Source of the DNA: Phycomyces blakesleeanus NRRL 1555(-)
Taxonomy: Eukaryota > Mucoromycota > Mucoromycetes > Mucorales > Phycomycetaceae
Assembly: GCF_001638985.1 (NCBI RefSeq)
Contig: NW_017265143.1
Location: forward strand, 694,259 to 758,258
Direction: 5' to 3'
DNA length: 64,000 bases
Of the stretch, positions 23,293 through 35,968 are shown piece by piece; the first letter of the stretch is position 1, and every line of letters starts with the position of its first letter. The position numbers and the translations under genes were made by a program. Below the pieces are notes generated by a model. The model searched no databases. It was given only the letters and a program-made list of their open reading frames with translations, and had not been told where the DNA came from.

Positions 23293-25026
23293 CACAAAGG
23301 TAATACTTATAAAAGAGGATGAATATTATGTTTAATGACAAGTTTTCTTTTATATATATATCAAAAAAATATGATTAATATTCTTCCTACTATTTCTTTT
23401 TTGCTACAAAAAATTGTTGTTTATCATTCAAATGAAGATTGATTCTTTTTTAAAAAAATGATACTATAATTTATTATACAAAAAAAAGCTATAAATATTT
23501 ATATTGAGCAAACCCGTTAATGAATCAATGTAAACCAGGTTTAGAGAAGGAGCCGATTAATTTTTACCATCATATTTAGCTTCCAGAATCCACATAACTT
23601 TTGATCCTAGAATATACTATTTCACCTCAATAAACCGAGAAGAAAAGAATTATAGACATAATGGTTTGCTGTTTTGGTGCATTTGTGCAATGTAGCAGAA
23701 AAGTGATTTTAACCGTCATTGTAATAAAATAATACAAAAGAGTATTGTCCTATTGATACCAAACTACAATACTATAATTATTGTATAGATAAATAAACCT
23801 TCATGCCAAACATCATTTCTAATAGTCAAATACTCTTACTTTGTGATTTATATAAAGAAAAAAGACAGCTAAAATATATATATAGAATTACCTATATTCC
23901 CGCTATTGTTTTATAAATCTCTTTTCAGTCAATTTTATCTATAGGTCTAGATAATGAGTTTTATAGAGTTAAATGTACTATTTTGCAAAATTCAATCTTA
24001 TCTAATGCTAATTGACACATGATCAATGCACCGTAAATCAAAACAGGTATACATTAAATATTACTCACATATATGCTATCGGGATTTTTGAACAAGTACT
24101 TTTATCATTCAAAAATAATCAACCAAAAACCTAACTTAAAAGCTTGTTAGAACTTGGAGTATTTTTGAATATACAATGTAAATCAAGACTTACATTGAAA
24201 ATCGTTCAATGTGTATTCTATTAATGCTCACCAGACACTACTTGTAATTTTATACATGTCAGGAACTTGTCCTTTGTGTGCCAGATTCATGTTAAATTAG
24301 TATGATTGATTCTTTAAATCATGGTTCGATCACTCATTCAATAAGTGATTGTTATATTAATATTAACAGAAGTACCCAAGTCAAATTTGATTAAATTTTA
24401 AATACATTTATTTAAGAACATGGGAGCATAAGAAAAATCTGGATTTTTTGTCAATTGATGAAGGGTTTTCAATACATAAGGAGTCTCACATTTGAAATGC
24501 AATCAAATCCAGGGTGTTATTACCAGTATCCCAAATCAAAAAGAGCTGTCAGTAAATAAACTATATTTTATTAATAATACTTTATTTAAAGTAAGTATAA
24601 ATGTAGAAATCACAGTGAAAATCTAGAATTTTTATTCTTGCTTTTTCTTTTGCTTTACCACAAAAAAAACATATACATTTTATAATATATCATTGAAAGC
24701 AAGAACGCGGCTTACTGGTTTTTGGGAATCATTCAGGATATAAAATTAAAGCAACCCTAAGCTTATTGCTGGTTTTAATAGCGTAAAAGTAATATAGTTC
24801 TAAAATTCCAACTTTCCCTTTCACTGCTATATGTAAACCTTTTATTTTGTGGAAAATCCAATGAGTACTTTTAGTGCATAACACAATTTATGCTATTATT
24901 TTCTCATTATTTATTGGATAAAATATATACTACAGTAACAGTAAAAAAAAAGTCTTAGGCCGTACATACTGCACTAATAGTATTTATTAGAAATAAAAAA
25001 TAAAATCTTGCTTTTAGTATAAAGGG
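23293..25026. other. Spacer between Hsp70 copies 1 and 2
   Basis: About 1.7 kb of AT-rich DNA. The first 60 bp upstream of copy 1 include a TATAA-like motif on the minus strand near 23310. A decayed Hsp70 relic lies at 24489-24548. The remainder shows no coding sequence. Confidence 0.45.
24489..24548 (-). pseudogene. Decayed Hsp70 relic (phosphate-2 motif)
   Basis: Read on the minus strand, twenty codons give a degenerate version of the Hsp70 phosphate-2 region: FLIWDTGNNTLDLIAF against FMICDAGGGTVDLIVF in the intact copies. The invariant glycines are partly replaced by asparagine. Flanking sequence loses the match on both sides, so this looks like the remains of an additional array member. 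Confidence 0.6.
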
Positions 25027-27009
25027 CTATAGTTCATGGGAGTCAAAGTCGGAAGTAAAAATAAACTTGTTTCCTTTGATGTCAATTTCTACACGAAGCT
25101 CAGTTCTACCAAAATACATGCTTGTGGTGAAGTACACCTTTTGCTGGTATTTAATACCTGGTAGAACCGGCGTTTTTGTGGTAAAGGCAGCTACCTTACG
25201 AACTCCGGGATCAGTGGTATAGCGTGGAGGTTCACAATCTTCATCATATGCAAACAAATCTGGAAATAATAATATTATACATCTTTCCTTAAAAGATCTC
25301 ATATATAGCAAATGTTTTGAAAGCACCATACCCGAAACAAAGTTGTCTGGATAGAATATAAAAAATTCTCTCTCGACACATGAATCTACAGCTATACATT
25401 CTCCTTTGGTTGCAAAAACATTAAAACGTCCCCAGCATCGTACGGCACCGTCTGATGTTACCATCTTATTCTCTATTGAATCTTCGGATTCATCAAATGG
25501 ACAGTGAACTTCGAGCCCATATGTACGCCGTAAGACCCTGTGTGTAATCCTGTTTGGGTTTATTCCATACATTACAGCCCCACGAACTACTGCCAATTCA
25601 CCACGGCTGGGTACGCATATAGATTCAACCTGGGTTTCAAACGTATCCTTGACGCGCTTGGCTAAATACTTCGACTGGCCAAATCCACCCACCAAGAAAA
25701 TTGCATCAAGTCTTGTTTCAGATTGACTCAATTGACAAGATATTAAACTCAGGACTTGTTTTACAACTGGCTCAAATATATCTTCTCGAAGTTCATCAAC
25801 CGTCACTTGAAATCTACCATCAACTACTCCAATTTCAGACATAGTCTTCTTATCTAGACTGTGTGCAGCCGGAATAACAAAAAATTCATCGTCTTCATCT
25901 TCAAACTCTGGCTAATAATCAGAACAGCATTCGCTTGTTATTTAAATATAAAATACCCTTTAGTTGGAACTGGTCATACCTTGGTCGCAATAACAAATTG
26001 GTTAATCAGCTGTTCAATAACTACTTTATTGCTTTCAGAATGTTCACCAAAGCGATTTATGAGGAACTCCCGCATACGATCATCCAAGAAACCTGATCCA
26101 CATGAACTCCCGGAACCTTTGGTGACTTCGCGAAGAGATCGCAGACCAAACATTTCATCAATTTCAAAAACAATTAAATCAACTGTTCCACCCCCTGCGT
26201 CACAGATCATAAATCGATTTCCTTTGGTAAGATTAAATTGATTGAACTTGCTTTCACAGTACAATGCAGCGGCTTCCGGCTCGCTTGTCAAAATTAATCG
26301 ATCAGGATGATCGCTGCGACGTACGATACCGGCAAGAATAGCTGCTTCTCGCATGACACGCTTGGCTTTATCATCCCACATGGCTGGAACAGTAAGGCAA
26401 TATCTAAACTTCGAAGGGTTATATACTACACCCAGCGAGTTCTTAAACGAGCTGTGAATATAAGAATATAATTCACAGAGATAATCGCTAATCACTGTTA
26501 AAAGCACCGATTAGTTAAAAAAGAGTCTTCTATAAGAAGGCATACGAGACTACCTTTCAAAGATGTTAGACCTTCTGGAAGTGTCGTAGAGCTAGAGTTG
26601 CTAGGATCAAGAAGTAGCTTGAATTTCTTAACGTAAACACCTTTGTTGTTGAGCTTATTTGCTTTAAAAATGGCATCGTATCCCCATGCAATGAGTTCGT
26701 TACTCTCTGGGTCATAAAGAGATACCGTCGGAACTTTTGGATACACGGCGCAACCCTGCTTGGGCCTATATATACGTAAGCCGAAATAAGTATTTTAGCT
26801 CTATCATTGATATTCTATATTACCATTTAGTAATATCAACAATCTCGTCTAATCTGTCTTTATTATAAACATAGGAGCACCCAGAAAAGGTGGTGCCAAA
26901 ATCTAATAATGAAATTAAGTATAGACGTGTTCAAAGCTTTAAAAATAATACCTATTCCTACAACGTAGGGATATTCGTCAAAGTCGAATTCATAAATTTT
27001 TGATGCCAT
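25027..27009 (-). CDS. HSPA12-like Hsp70 protein, array copy 2
   Basis: Same six-exon plan as copy 1: 27009-26952, 26902-26824, 26765-26554, 26494-25980, 25911-25332 and 25259-25027, about 558 residues. Exons 1, 2, 4 and 5 have exactly the same lengths as in the other copies. It begins MASKIYEFDFDEYPYVVGIDFGTTFSG. Phosphate-2 (ICDAGGGTVDLIVFEI) and adenosine (IFLVGGFGQSKYL) motifs are intact. The C-terminal exon ends SDFDSHEL, five residues shorter than copies 1, 4 and 5. The third donor is GTAGTC, a weak but acceptable site. Expected to bind and hydrolyse ATP; substrate unknown. Confidence 0.88.
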
Positions 27010-27489
27010 TGAATCGTACAAAATTAAAGAAGCACAAGAGTATACTAACAAACTTAATTTATGTACAAGTTATATGTAATATCACCCAACTCTGTGATAA
27101 AACACAATTATTTATGATAAAGAAAAAAACCATTAAGCTATGATTAATACTCGAATACAAATGGAGATGTTTACCTTAACCACGCCTAACCCCACAATGT
27201 ATATTTATATAAATCATTATTTGTATTTAAAACTTGTGAGTTTTTCAAATAAAATTCAATAAACTCATATATCAACTTAACAAAAAGCTAATAAAGTGTA
27301 TCGGTATAATAACTGGACTGAGAGTTATATCAATAGACGAGGGTGAGCACATATTAAAGCATAAATATTATAATACATTGAAAACAGTAAATAAAAGATA
27401 ATTTATTAATAAATGAAGTTTGTTTGAAATACAGAGATATGACGAAGTATATAACATATGCTTGAATTGGTTACTAATAAAGCTAAAAT
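27010..27489. other. Spacer between Hsp70 copies 2 and 3
   Basis: AT-rich 5' flank of copy 2 and 3' flank of copy 3. The 3' flank (about 27358-27465) shares a recognisable sequence with the 3' flanks of copies 4 and 5: an ATAAATATTA motif, then TTTATTAATAAATGAAG and ATATATAACATATG motifs. No separate gene is seen. Confidence 0.45.
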
Positions 27490-29477
27490 CTATACAATCG
27501 CCTTTTCAAGCTCATGTGAGTCAAAGGCTGAGGTACAGAGAAATTCATGTCCATTGATTATTTACTTCAATAAGAATCTCGGTTTTACCAAAATACATAT
27601 TTACTGTAAAAAAAACCTTCTCATCTGGCTTAACGTCTTGAAAAACAGGAAGCTTAAGCTCGAATAAGGCAGCTCGACGAACACCTGGATCAGTGACGAA
27701 GCGTGGAGGTTTCCCATCCATATCATAAGCGTACAAGTCTTAAAGCAAATATCTTAATGGCTTTACACTTTAATGGAGATATGCCCGAAAACAAAACCTA
27801 CCATTAACGAGTTTTCCACGAGGGTATAAAGACATTCTTTTTAATATACAATGGCTCATAGCTACGCATTCTCCCTTGGTGGCATATGCACTAAAGTGAT
27901 CATCGCATGTTATTTCACCATTGCGTGTAGTATATTTTTTTTCAGGTGGATCTAACAAAGGATCGAATGGTAGAGAGACCATAAGCCCATATGTACGTCG
28001 TAATATTCGATGCGAAACTTTCCCAGGGTTGACTCCAAACATCACTGCGCCTCGCATTACAGATATCTCACCACGACTTGGTACACATATATTTCCAACC
28101 TTGTCTTTAAATGTGTCTTGGACACGTTTACCTAGGTACCGCGATTGGCCAAATCCACCGACCATAAATATGGCATCAATTTGCTTTTGAGATTGGTTTA
28201 TCTGATCAGATATTAAATTTAAAACTTGTTTTGCAATTGGTTCGAATACATCCTCGCGAATTTCATCGACTGATACACATAGTCTTCCATCATCTACTCC
28301 AATGTCAGACATTTTACCCCCTTTGAGATTCAACACAGCGGGAACAGTAAAATACTCATCATCTTCGTTTTCAAATTCAGGCTAAAGTAGGGAAGAGAGG
28401 CGATGGTAAGTATGTATACGTATTGTTTATTGATGATATAATATACCTTGGTTGTAGTGACAAAATGGTCCATCAAGTATTGAATGGCTGCTTTATTGTT
28501 TTTAGCATGTGAACCAAAGCGTTTCTTAAGCAGTTTCCGCATATTTTTATCCAAGAAGGTTGATCCACAAGAGCCGCCTGAACCTTTTGTAACTTCACGC
28601 AGAGATTTTACACCTGAAGAGTCTTCGATTTCAAATACAATCAAATCTACAGTTCCACCTCCAGCATCACAAATCATAAAGCGCTGTTCATGACTAAGAT
28701 TGAACTGGTTAGACTTCTTTTCACAATACAAAGCTGCTGCTTCTGGCTCGCTGGTTAGCATCAATCTGTCTGGATGATCGCTACGGCTGACAATGCCAGC
28801 AATAATAGCTGCTTCTCGCATGGTAGCTTTAGCTCGATCGTCCCATATAGCTGGAACTGTGAGACAGTATCTGAACTTTGACGTATCGTAGACTGCACCA
28901 AGCCTGGTCTGAAATTGCTCGTGAACATGCTTGTAAAATGCACGAAGATAGTCCGCAATAACTGTTGATCACAATGGTGAGACAAATATTCCTATTTTAT
29001 AAAGTTCCAAGCCTTGATTATCTTGAAGAGTAGTCAATCCATTTGGAAGATTTTGTGAAGTTTGGATGCTAGTGTCGAGAAGTAATTTGAACTTTGTAAT
29101 CAAGAAGCCTTTACTATTGGGCTGACTCGCTTTATTGATAGCTTCATATCCCCATGCAACAAGGGCTCTGTTATCTCGTTCATAGTATGACGCAGTTGGA
29201 ACTTTGGGGTAGATAAAATTACTTTTTCTTGGCCTACACCAATGTGTCAGTATAAAGGCTTGTATTCATATTACGCATTAAACCTTACCATTCAGTTATA
29301 TCAAATATTTCATCGATATTGTCATCAGCAAATACACACGAACACCCAGAAAATGTTGTTCCAAAATCTAACATGATTGTGCTTAGTACTTTATTCAATA
29401 AAACATTAAAAGGTATTACCTATTCCCACAACATAAGGGAAATCTTCAGGGTAAAATTCCAAATCGCTACTAGTCAT
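27490..29477 (-). pseudogene. HSPA12-like Hsp70, array copy 3, damaged
   Basis: Exons by alignment with the other copies: 29477-29420, 29367-29289, 29233-29022, 28961-28447, 28381-27802 and 27738-27490. The ATPase motifs are intact (ICDAGGGTVDLIVFEI; IFMVGGFGQSRYL). Two lesions are visible. First, the donor after exon 3 reads ATAATC where copies 4 and 5 read GTAACC, so the GT is lost. Second, a one-base insertion near 27548-27560 shifts the last exon, giving an early stop at 27545 after EVNNQWT instead of about 17 further residues. A transcript could still arise if a nearby cryptic donor were used or if the AT donor were tolerated, but the pair of lesions suggests a young pseudogene. Confidence 0.7.
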
Positions 29478-30690
29478 TTAGAATATGAAAATAAAAATGA
29501 GAAGAAGAGCAGTGAAGAAGAAAGAGGTTGACAGGCAGTTTTTCTTGAATGATTAGAATTTATATAACAGATATTCTATACGCTAACTACTCAAAAGTTG
29601 TGTATATTGCTATTTATATCAAAGTGCTCATCACTTACATAAAAAAAACACTCTAACCTAACGTGTTGACCTAAAGTATTGACTAGTTACATAAACTTTA
29701 TTCTATATGGTAATTATATAAAATTGATTCTGGATAGATCGATTCCGTTCGCAAAAAAAAACGTTATTGGTTATCAATAAAAAATCAATAATATTTCTTC
29801 TGACAAATTTCATTTTGCTGGAGAAAACCATAAAGAAATATCTATTTCAAAGGTGTGATGTGACCTTAAAAACATATTGATCTTTAGTTAAAACGAGAAG
29901 TTTGATCACAACAAACGCTTGCTAAGCAGTAATAGTTACATACTCACTTCATAAAAGCAATAATCAGAAATATAAAGCAAATTACCGGGAGTATAATTTA
30001 ATAATTTAATAATAATAATAAAACGTAGTTTGAGTAATATTCGAACATTATACGCTTATGTAAAAGCTTGTACGATAGGCTTGTACGAAGTCTTAAAATT
30101 TATTTTAGATATGTAAAGAGTGCCGTTTTCTAGATGCTCAATGGCCAAAGTGTCAATTAAAAAAAATCAATTCCGCAGATTTGAAAAGGCTTTGTTCCCA
30201 AATATGATTTTTTCTTTTTATTGCTATCAGCATTATATATAAAGAGTAAATCCTTCCATTGGTTTGTCTTGTTCCTTTATTTTTTTGTTTGCTTTGTAAA
30301 CTGGTCTTTCTTACTAAAAAAATGAAATTTAGAACGCTATAGTTTGTTGAAAAAAATTGCAGAAAACTGTATATAGTATGTTTCTTAGTCGTAAAAACAA
30401 AAACAGAAACTTTTTTATTACAGTTCCGAGCATGAATATACCTTTGGAATATAGCATTTGGTTCATAATAGAGCTTGAATATATAGTATATAAAGATATA
30501 TATCTGTACTTTTGCACTATTTACAAGATGTTCAATCGTCAATTCACTTTATAAGCATAAACAGAATATGGAGAAGGAAAATTTCTACAATAGCTCGACT
30601 AAAAACCCTGCAAATTAATGAGGATGGTCTTATATAAAAGCATAAATATTACATTGGATAAAAATTTGCTTAAAAGAAAAGGCATTTATT
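29478..30690. other. Spacer between Hsp70 copy 3 and the retrotransposon
   Basis: Promoter side of copy 3, with a TTCTTGAA element at 29542-29549 and a TATA-like stretch near 29562, followed by about 1.1 kb of AT-rich spacer. The stretch at about 30040-30220 is similar to parts of two other spacers in the array (about 38690-38870 and 42170-42300). Short open frames are AT-rich and unconvincing. Confidence 0.45.
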
Positions 30691-30707
30691 AATAAATAAA
30701 GTTTATT
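30691..30707 (+). repeat. Target-site duplication, left copy
   Basis: The 17-bp sequence AATAAATAAAGTTTATT is repeated exactly at 36022-36038 on the other side of the retrotransposon. The repeated sequence belongs to the 3' flank of Hsp70 copy 4, as shown by similar sequence downstream of copies 3 and 5. Confidence 0.88.
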
Positions 30708-30708
30708 C

Positions 30709-32066
30709 ATGGCTCTTCCCGCTAAAGTACCGGACCCACCTATTGGGTCCACCACAACACTAGGTCAAGCCAATATAACCACTCCACAACCCTCTACTAC
30801 TACCTCTACCACAACCAACACTAGGTCATATCTCGATGTCGCCACAGCCACTCCCGCCCCCGGTCAAGTGCCAGTCGTTCTTTTCTCTAACTTGCCGACA
30901 TCTACGGATCGCGTCTGGCGCGAAAGTACATCTCGTCATTCGGTATTCTTCACCCCACCAACTGATTCCACCCTTACCTCTGAATTCTGGACTGCTCTCA
31001 GAGCAAGCGTTCCTACGGCATGCACCTTGGGAATATCATTCGCTCATCGTCAACCGCTCATCCACGAATTGCACCTGACCAATTCTACCATCTGCACCGA
31101 ACTCTGTTCCAAAGGCTTCCTGGTTGGAGGCCAAACGTACTTCCCCTCTATGGGTATTGCCCCAGGCACAAAAATCTTGCGTATCTCCCTCTCCCAGCTT
31201 CCATACCTTCCTTCCCCTCTGCTTGAAGAGGCTATCAAAACAGCCTTGGCCGCATATGGCACCGTCCGCGAAGTCGGTTTGCATCTTCGTGCCAATTTTT
31301 TTGATGGCACTGGTTTTGCTTACCTTGAACGACCACCCAACCCCGATGCCACCCTTGCCAAACTCTCATACAAGATCCCGTATGATGGCGACTTGTACTT
31401 CTTAGGTACCTGGAAACAGATGGGTATTCACTGTAATTATTGTAAAGTTATGGGCCATGCTATCGAAAACTGTCCAGACCGCCCCAAAGATTCCCGACGC
31501 TGCTTCACTTGTGACCAGACTGGTCACTTGCAACATGCCTGCCCCAGAGCACCCCCACGGACGCCAGCTCTTCCAAGAGACCCCGCAAGGTTCCCACGAC
31601 ACATGAATCCCCTGATCGCTCACGCAAGACTACTCCCGGTGCGTCTCACAGACCTCCGGCCAAGAAATCGATCCCCCCTCGCGGTACACCTACGATGGCT
31701 GAGGGATCCCAGGCTACTATCACCACCTCCCGCACGAATTCCTCGACACCGCGACGACCCTCTGTCCCCGCTGTTCCTACTTCCCCCCGCCAGTCTGCCA
31801 ACAGGTTTGCTGCACTTGACGGACTAACTGACAACAGCCGCACAGGCGCACTCTTCGACCCCACTCTGCCTCTTCCTCAGACACACAACACCCAGTATGA
31901 TCCCGTCTTTCACCCCCTCCACAACGCTTTTCTTCCCTCCAACTACACTTCCGGCTCCACTAAAGACGAAGAAGAATTTCACCCCAGCGCTTTTGACGGC
32001 GACGACGACCAAGACTCCCAGAATATCCTAACTGATGACGAGATGGCAGACGGCGATCATTCTTAA
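30709..32066 (+). pseudogene. LINE ORF1, gag-like protein with CCHC knuckles, frameshifted
   Basis: Opens at 30709 and encodes a Pro/Ser/Thr-rich N-terminus, a central region that may act as an RNA-recognition-like fold, and two zinc knuckles, CNYCKVMGHAIENC and CFTCDQTGHLQHAC. Just after the second knuckle (about 31542-31560) the coding frame shifts by one base. The upstream frame runs on to 31827 in sequence without gag-like character. The natural-looking continuation, Ser/Pro/Lys-rich and then acidic, lies in another frame and ends at 32066, 4 nt before the ORF2 start. A one-base deletion explains this most simply; a programmed frameshift is possible but unsupported. The product would bind element RNA. 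Confidence 0.75.
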
Positions 32067-32070
32067 ATTT

Positions 32071-35000
32071 ATGATTAATATAGCCTCCATGAACTGCCGC
32101 GGACTTGTCAAGTCCGGAAACACCAATAATCGCTCTCTCTTTATTAGATATCTTCGCTCCCTCTCTCTAGACATACTTGCCCTTCAAGAAACTCACGCCA
32201 ACACAGACGCTCTTCAACAGACGTTTCATCTTCAATTTCAAGCATCCGACTCACTATGGTCTCCTCACTGTGGTTTGGTTTCCCTCTCTCCCCTCATTTC
32301 TTTTACTGATCCTCTTTTTTCTCTCTGTGGTCGTTGCATTACTGCCACCGTTGTTCACTCTTCCAATTTGTTTGCCCCATTTCGTATTTGCGTTTTATAT
32401 GTCCCTGCTTCATATCGTCCTCGATATGATTTTCTCACCTCTCTCCTATCCTCCCCACATCTTCTCCCTTCCCTTACTTCTCGCTTTCTTATGCTAGGAG
32501 ATTTTAATTATTCCTCATATGCAAATGCCTCTCGTGCTGGCCTCGCGCCACGTCTATGGCTGCATTTTGTCGCTAACCACTTTGTAGACTGTGTCACTTT
32601 GTCTGACGCTCAACCTATGCCTACCTTTCATCGCGACCTTTCCTCTTCGACTATCGACTACATATATGCCTCCAAGGATATAGCGTCTTGTCACTCTTCG
32701 TCCACCGTCACATTTGTTCAGCCCCTGTGGACCGATCATTGCCTTGTACGTACCTGTCTTAGTTTTCCTATGCTGTCTCACATTGGTCGAGGTTTGTGGC
32801 GTGCGAACCCTCGTTTGGCGAACATCCCTTCCTTCCGCTCCTCCCTGTCCGACTGTCTTTCATCCTTCATACCACTACTCTCGCCTTCAATTTCCCCCCA
32901 ATCACAGTGGGATCTGACCAAAGTCGAAGTGGCTCGTTTCACACGTTCATATTCACGCACAACCCGCCCATCACTTGCCACTTTGGAGGTAAAGCTTCAG
33001 AGTAAACGTGACCATTTGATACATAGATTTCGACATCAGCCTGCTCAGAACTTCCAGCTGCCCATCGTCGAGCGTCAACTTCAGCAAGTCAACAGGAACG
33101 CACCGAGATACTAGCACTCCGCGCCGGAAAACACTGGAGAGAACAAGGCGAAACTTCCGCTGGGTTTTTGAAACGCACAGTTGCTTTTCGCCAAGCTCGA
33201 ACCACAATAACCAGCCTCCGCCACCCCTTCACCGACACCTTATGCACTGATCCCGATGATCTTACGGAAGCTGCTGCTGCATTTTATGAAGATCTTTACA
33301 CACCCGACCCTCCTGCTCAGACAGCTATCGACGACCTCCTCCTTCACTTGCCACCAGACCTCTTTCTTTCCGAAACTACCTCCACGACCCTCCTTAAACC
33401 CTTCACCTTGGATGACATCCGAGACGGCGCCACTCGCACTCCTAATGCCAGTAGCCCTGGGCCGGATGGCCTGCCTTATGAGATTCTGCGATTAATTATG
33501 GATCATCCGATGTGTGCTGTCTTACTTGTTCGAATATTTAACGATGGGCTTGCCCTCGGTGTGTTCCCTTCGTCCTGGCAATCAACCTGCGTCTCTCTTC
33601 TTCCCAAGAAAGGTGACCTCACCTCCCCCCGCAACTGGTGCCCGATCGCTCTCATCAATACCGATGCCAAAGTGTTCACTCGCCTCATCAATCGTCGCAT
33701 GGTGCCTGCTGCTTCCTCCCTTGTTACGCCCTTCCAGACCGGGTTTGTCCAAGGACGCTTCATTGCTGACAATGGCATGCTGACCAAGTTAGTTATGGCA
33801 CAGGCTAGACAGGACGGTTCATCTGGTATAGGCCTTCTTTTGGATCAGGAGAAAGCTTACGACAGAGTCCATCCCGACTACCTTCGCCAGGTCTTGCAGC
33901 ATTTCAACTTTCCCCCTTCCCTCGTTACCTGTATATCTCAACTTTTCTTCTCTACACAGATTCGAATCAATGTCAATGGACACCTATCCCGATCATTCCT
34001 TCAGGCTCGTGGACTCCGGCAGGGTGATCCTCTTTCTCCTGTACTCTTTAACCTTGCATTCGAACCTTTGTTGCGTCGTGTGATTCATGATCCTTCCTTT
34101 GCCGGATTTTCTCCATCACCACGCACTGCTATTCCACCACCTCCGCCCATCAAGCTCTTGGCCTATGCCGACGATCTGCTAGTCTTTCTTCCTGATGCCG
34201 CCCACTTGTCCCGTCTTCATCATCATCTTCTCACATACTCTCATGCCTCCAATGCTCGCATCAATCTCCATAAAACTGAAGCTTTCTCCCTGTCCGGCCT
34301 TCCACTGCCAGAATGGCGCCCCGTCCTACAACAATTCGACATCACCGCCTGGTCTGACAGATCTTTCTCCACTCCCCTGCGATATCTCGGCTTTCCTCTT
34401 ATTCAATCCTTACCTCAGCGCAATTCTTTCTGTGACAACATTCTTTCCAAGATTGAATCTACCTGTAATATCCACCACTCTCGCTCTCTCTCTATTCGTG
34501 GCCGTGCCACAGTGCTCAACTCTCTCATCCTCTCTAAGCTCTGGCACGTCCTCAGAGTTGTCACTGTACCTCTATCCTTTTTCCGTCGACTTCGCTCGAT
34601 CATGAGTAAGTTTATACAATACCGCTCCTTTCCTCCCATTTCTCTCGGCACTTTCTGCCAGCCTATTCGGCTCGGCGGTCTAGGGGTCCTTGATCCTCAG
34701 GTTCAACAGGCTGCTCTTCAGTTGCGCTGGCTCCGGCCTCTCGTCCGCTCTCCGCTGTCCCCCTCTGGCCTGGTCCCGCCTTGGTTCTCTTACGTCCTCC
34801 GCCTCGACTCCTCATCTGCTGATCCACTCGTTCCTTTGATATTTCCATCTCTCCGATCCTCTCATCAGCGTGATTTCGACTCTCCTCTGGCCACCCTACT
34901 TGCTGCCATTGATCTTCTCCCTCACAACTTCTCTGACGTGGTAGTCAACCTCCCCACCTGTCTCTCTCTGCCTCTCTCCTATCTCACTACCGCACAACCA

Positions 35001-35861
35001 GACCACCCTCCCTTTCTATCTGCATGGCGCGATCTCCGGGTTTCCGACGCCTATGAAGTAGATCCTAGTTTCGGCGTGCTTGCCCAACGCCCCCTCCACC
35101 GCATACTCCGTCGTCCTATTGTCCTTCACCGGTTCTTCGAACGTCTCTACACTCGCTCTCTTGTCTTGCACCCTGTCTTGTATCGTGCCACCATTCCCCC
35201 CGCGATCTGTGCCATACAGTTTCCTTCGCTAGATATGCCTTCCGGTACAGCTGTCGATGTGCGTCCTTTCTTGACGGCTCTTGTCCCCGGCATCCCTTGG
35301 CATCGTTTGTCCACCCAGTCTTTCCGCCTACTCTGCAATTTCCACTCCAAATCCGCACGCCCCATAAGCCCCACACTCGTCCCTCGCCAGCTTCGTCGGT
35401 TTTGGTCCTTCCCCCTGCCGCATGGGGCCCGCAACGTTTGGTTTCGTGCCCTGCACAAGAACATTCCTTGCCGTTCTCGCCTCAATTCTAGGATCCCTAC
35501 CGCTTTCCCAGACCCATCCTGTGCCCTCTGCTCTCACCCTCTGGACAATCAAACTCATTTTTTGTTCCAGTGTCCGGTCAAACTGTCCGTATGGTCGTCA
35601 ATCTGGACGTTGTACTTTGCCCAGACCGCGACACCCACTGTCTTGCTTTCTGGTTTGCAATCCTTCACATTCCCTCCTTGCACCAATTCTTCTCTTTCTG
35701 CTGCCTCAATTTTTGGCTGCATGCTGCTGGCTATATGGCGCCATCATTGGCTGTTCATATTTGATCACGTTCCTTTTGTCTCCTCCGCTGCCTTTTCCAC
35801 TGCTTCCTCTCTTCTCGACCGCCTCAAGAGCGAACTTGCTCTCGACTTTCCCCCCCTTTAG
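32071..35861 (+). pseudogene. LINE ORF2, endonuclease-reverse transcriptase, one frameshift
   Basis: Begins MINIASMNCRGLVKS, the start of an AP-like endonuclease with LALQETHA and MLGDFN motifs and a catalytic-type TDHCLVRT segment. The frame stops at 33114; the reading continues in another frame from about 33085 to 35861, so a single-base loss lies at about 33080-33092. The second part holds the reverse transcriptase: LPKKGD, DQEKAYDRV, ARGLRQGDPLSP and the catalytic KLLAYADDLLVF. A zinc-binding CALCSHPLDNQTHFLFQC motif lies near the C-terminus. Apart from the frame break it looks well preserved, suggesting fairly recent insertion. The encoded enzyme would nick target DNA and reverse transcribe element RNA. 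Confidence 0.88.
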
Positions 35862-35968
35862 CTTCCTTCCATACCTCCACAATATATATAACCACAAACA
35901 TATAAATAGAAAAACATTGTAAAAATATAAAAGCCAAAAACAAGTCGTGATTTTCCTCTTTTGCCTTG

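Noticed and set aside
28961..29022. A U12-type (AT-AC) intron in Hsp70 copy 3
   Set aside because: The intron starts ATAATC, not ATATCC, and ends in AG. All paralogues have GT at the same place, so a donor mutation is simpler.
31036..35558. Antisense open frames within the LINE
   Set aside because: The forward frames carry endonuclease and polymerase motifs; the reverse frames are by-products of high GC content.
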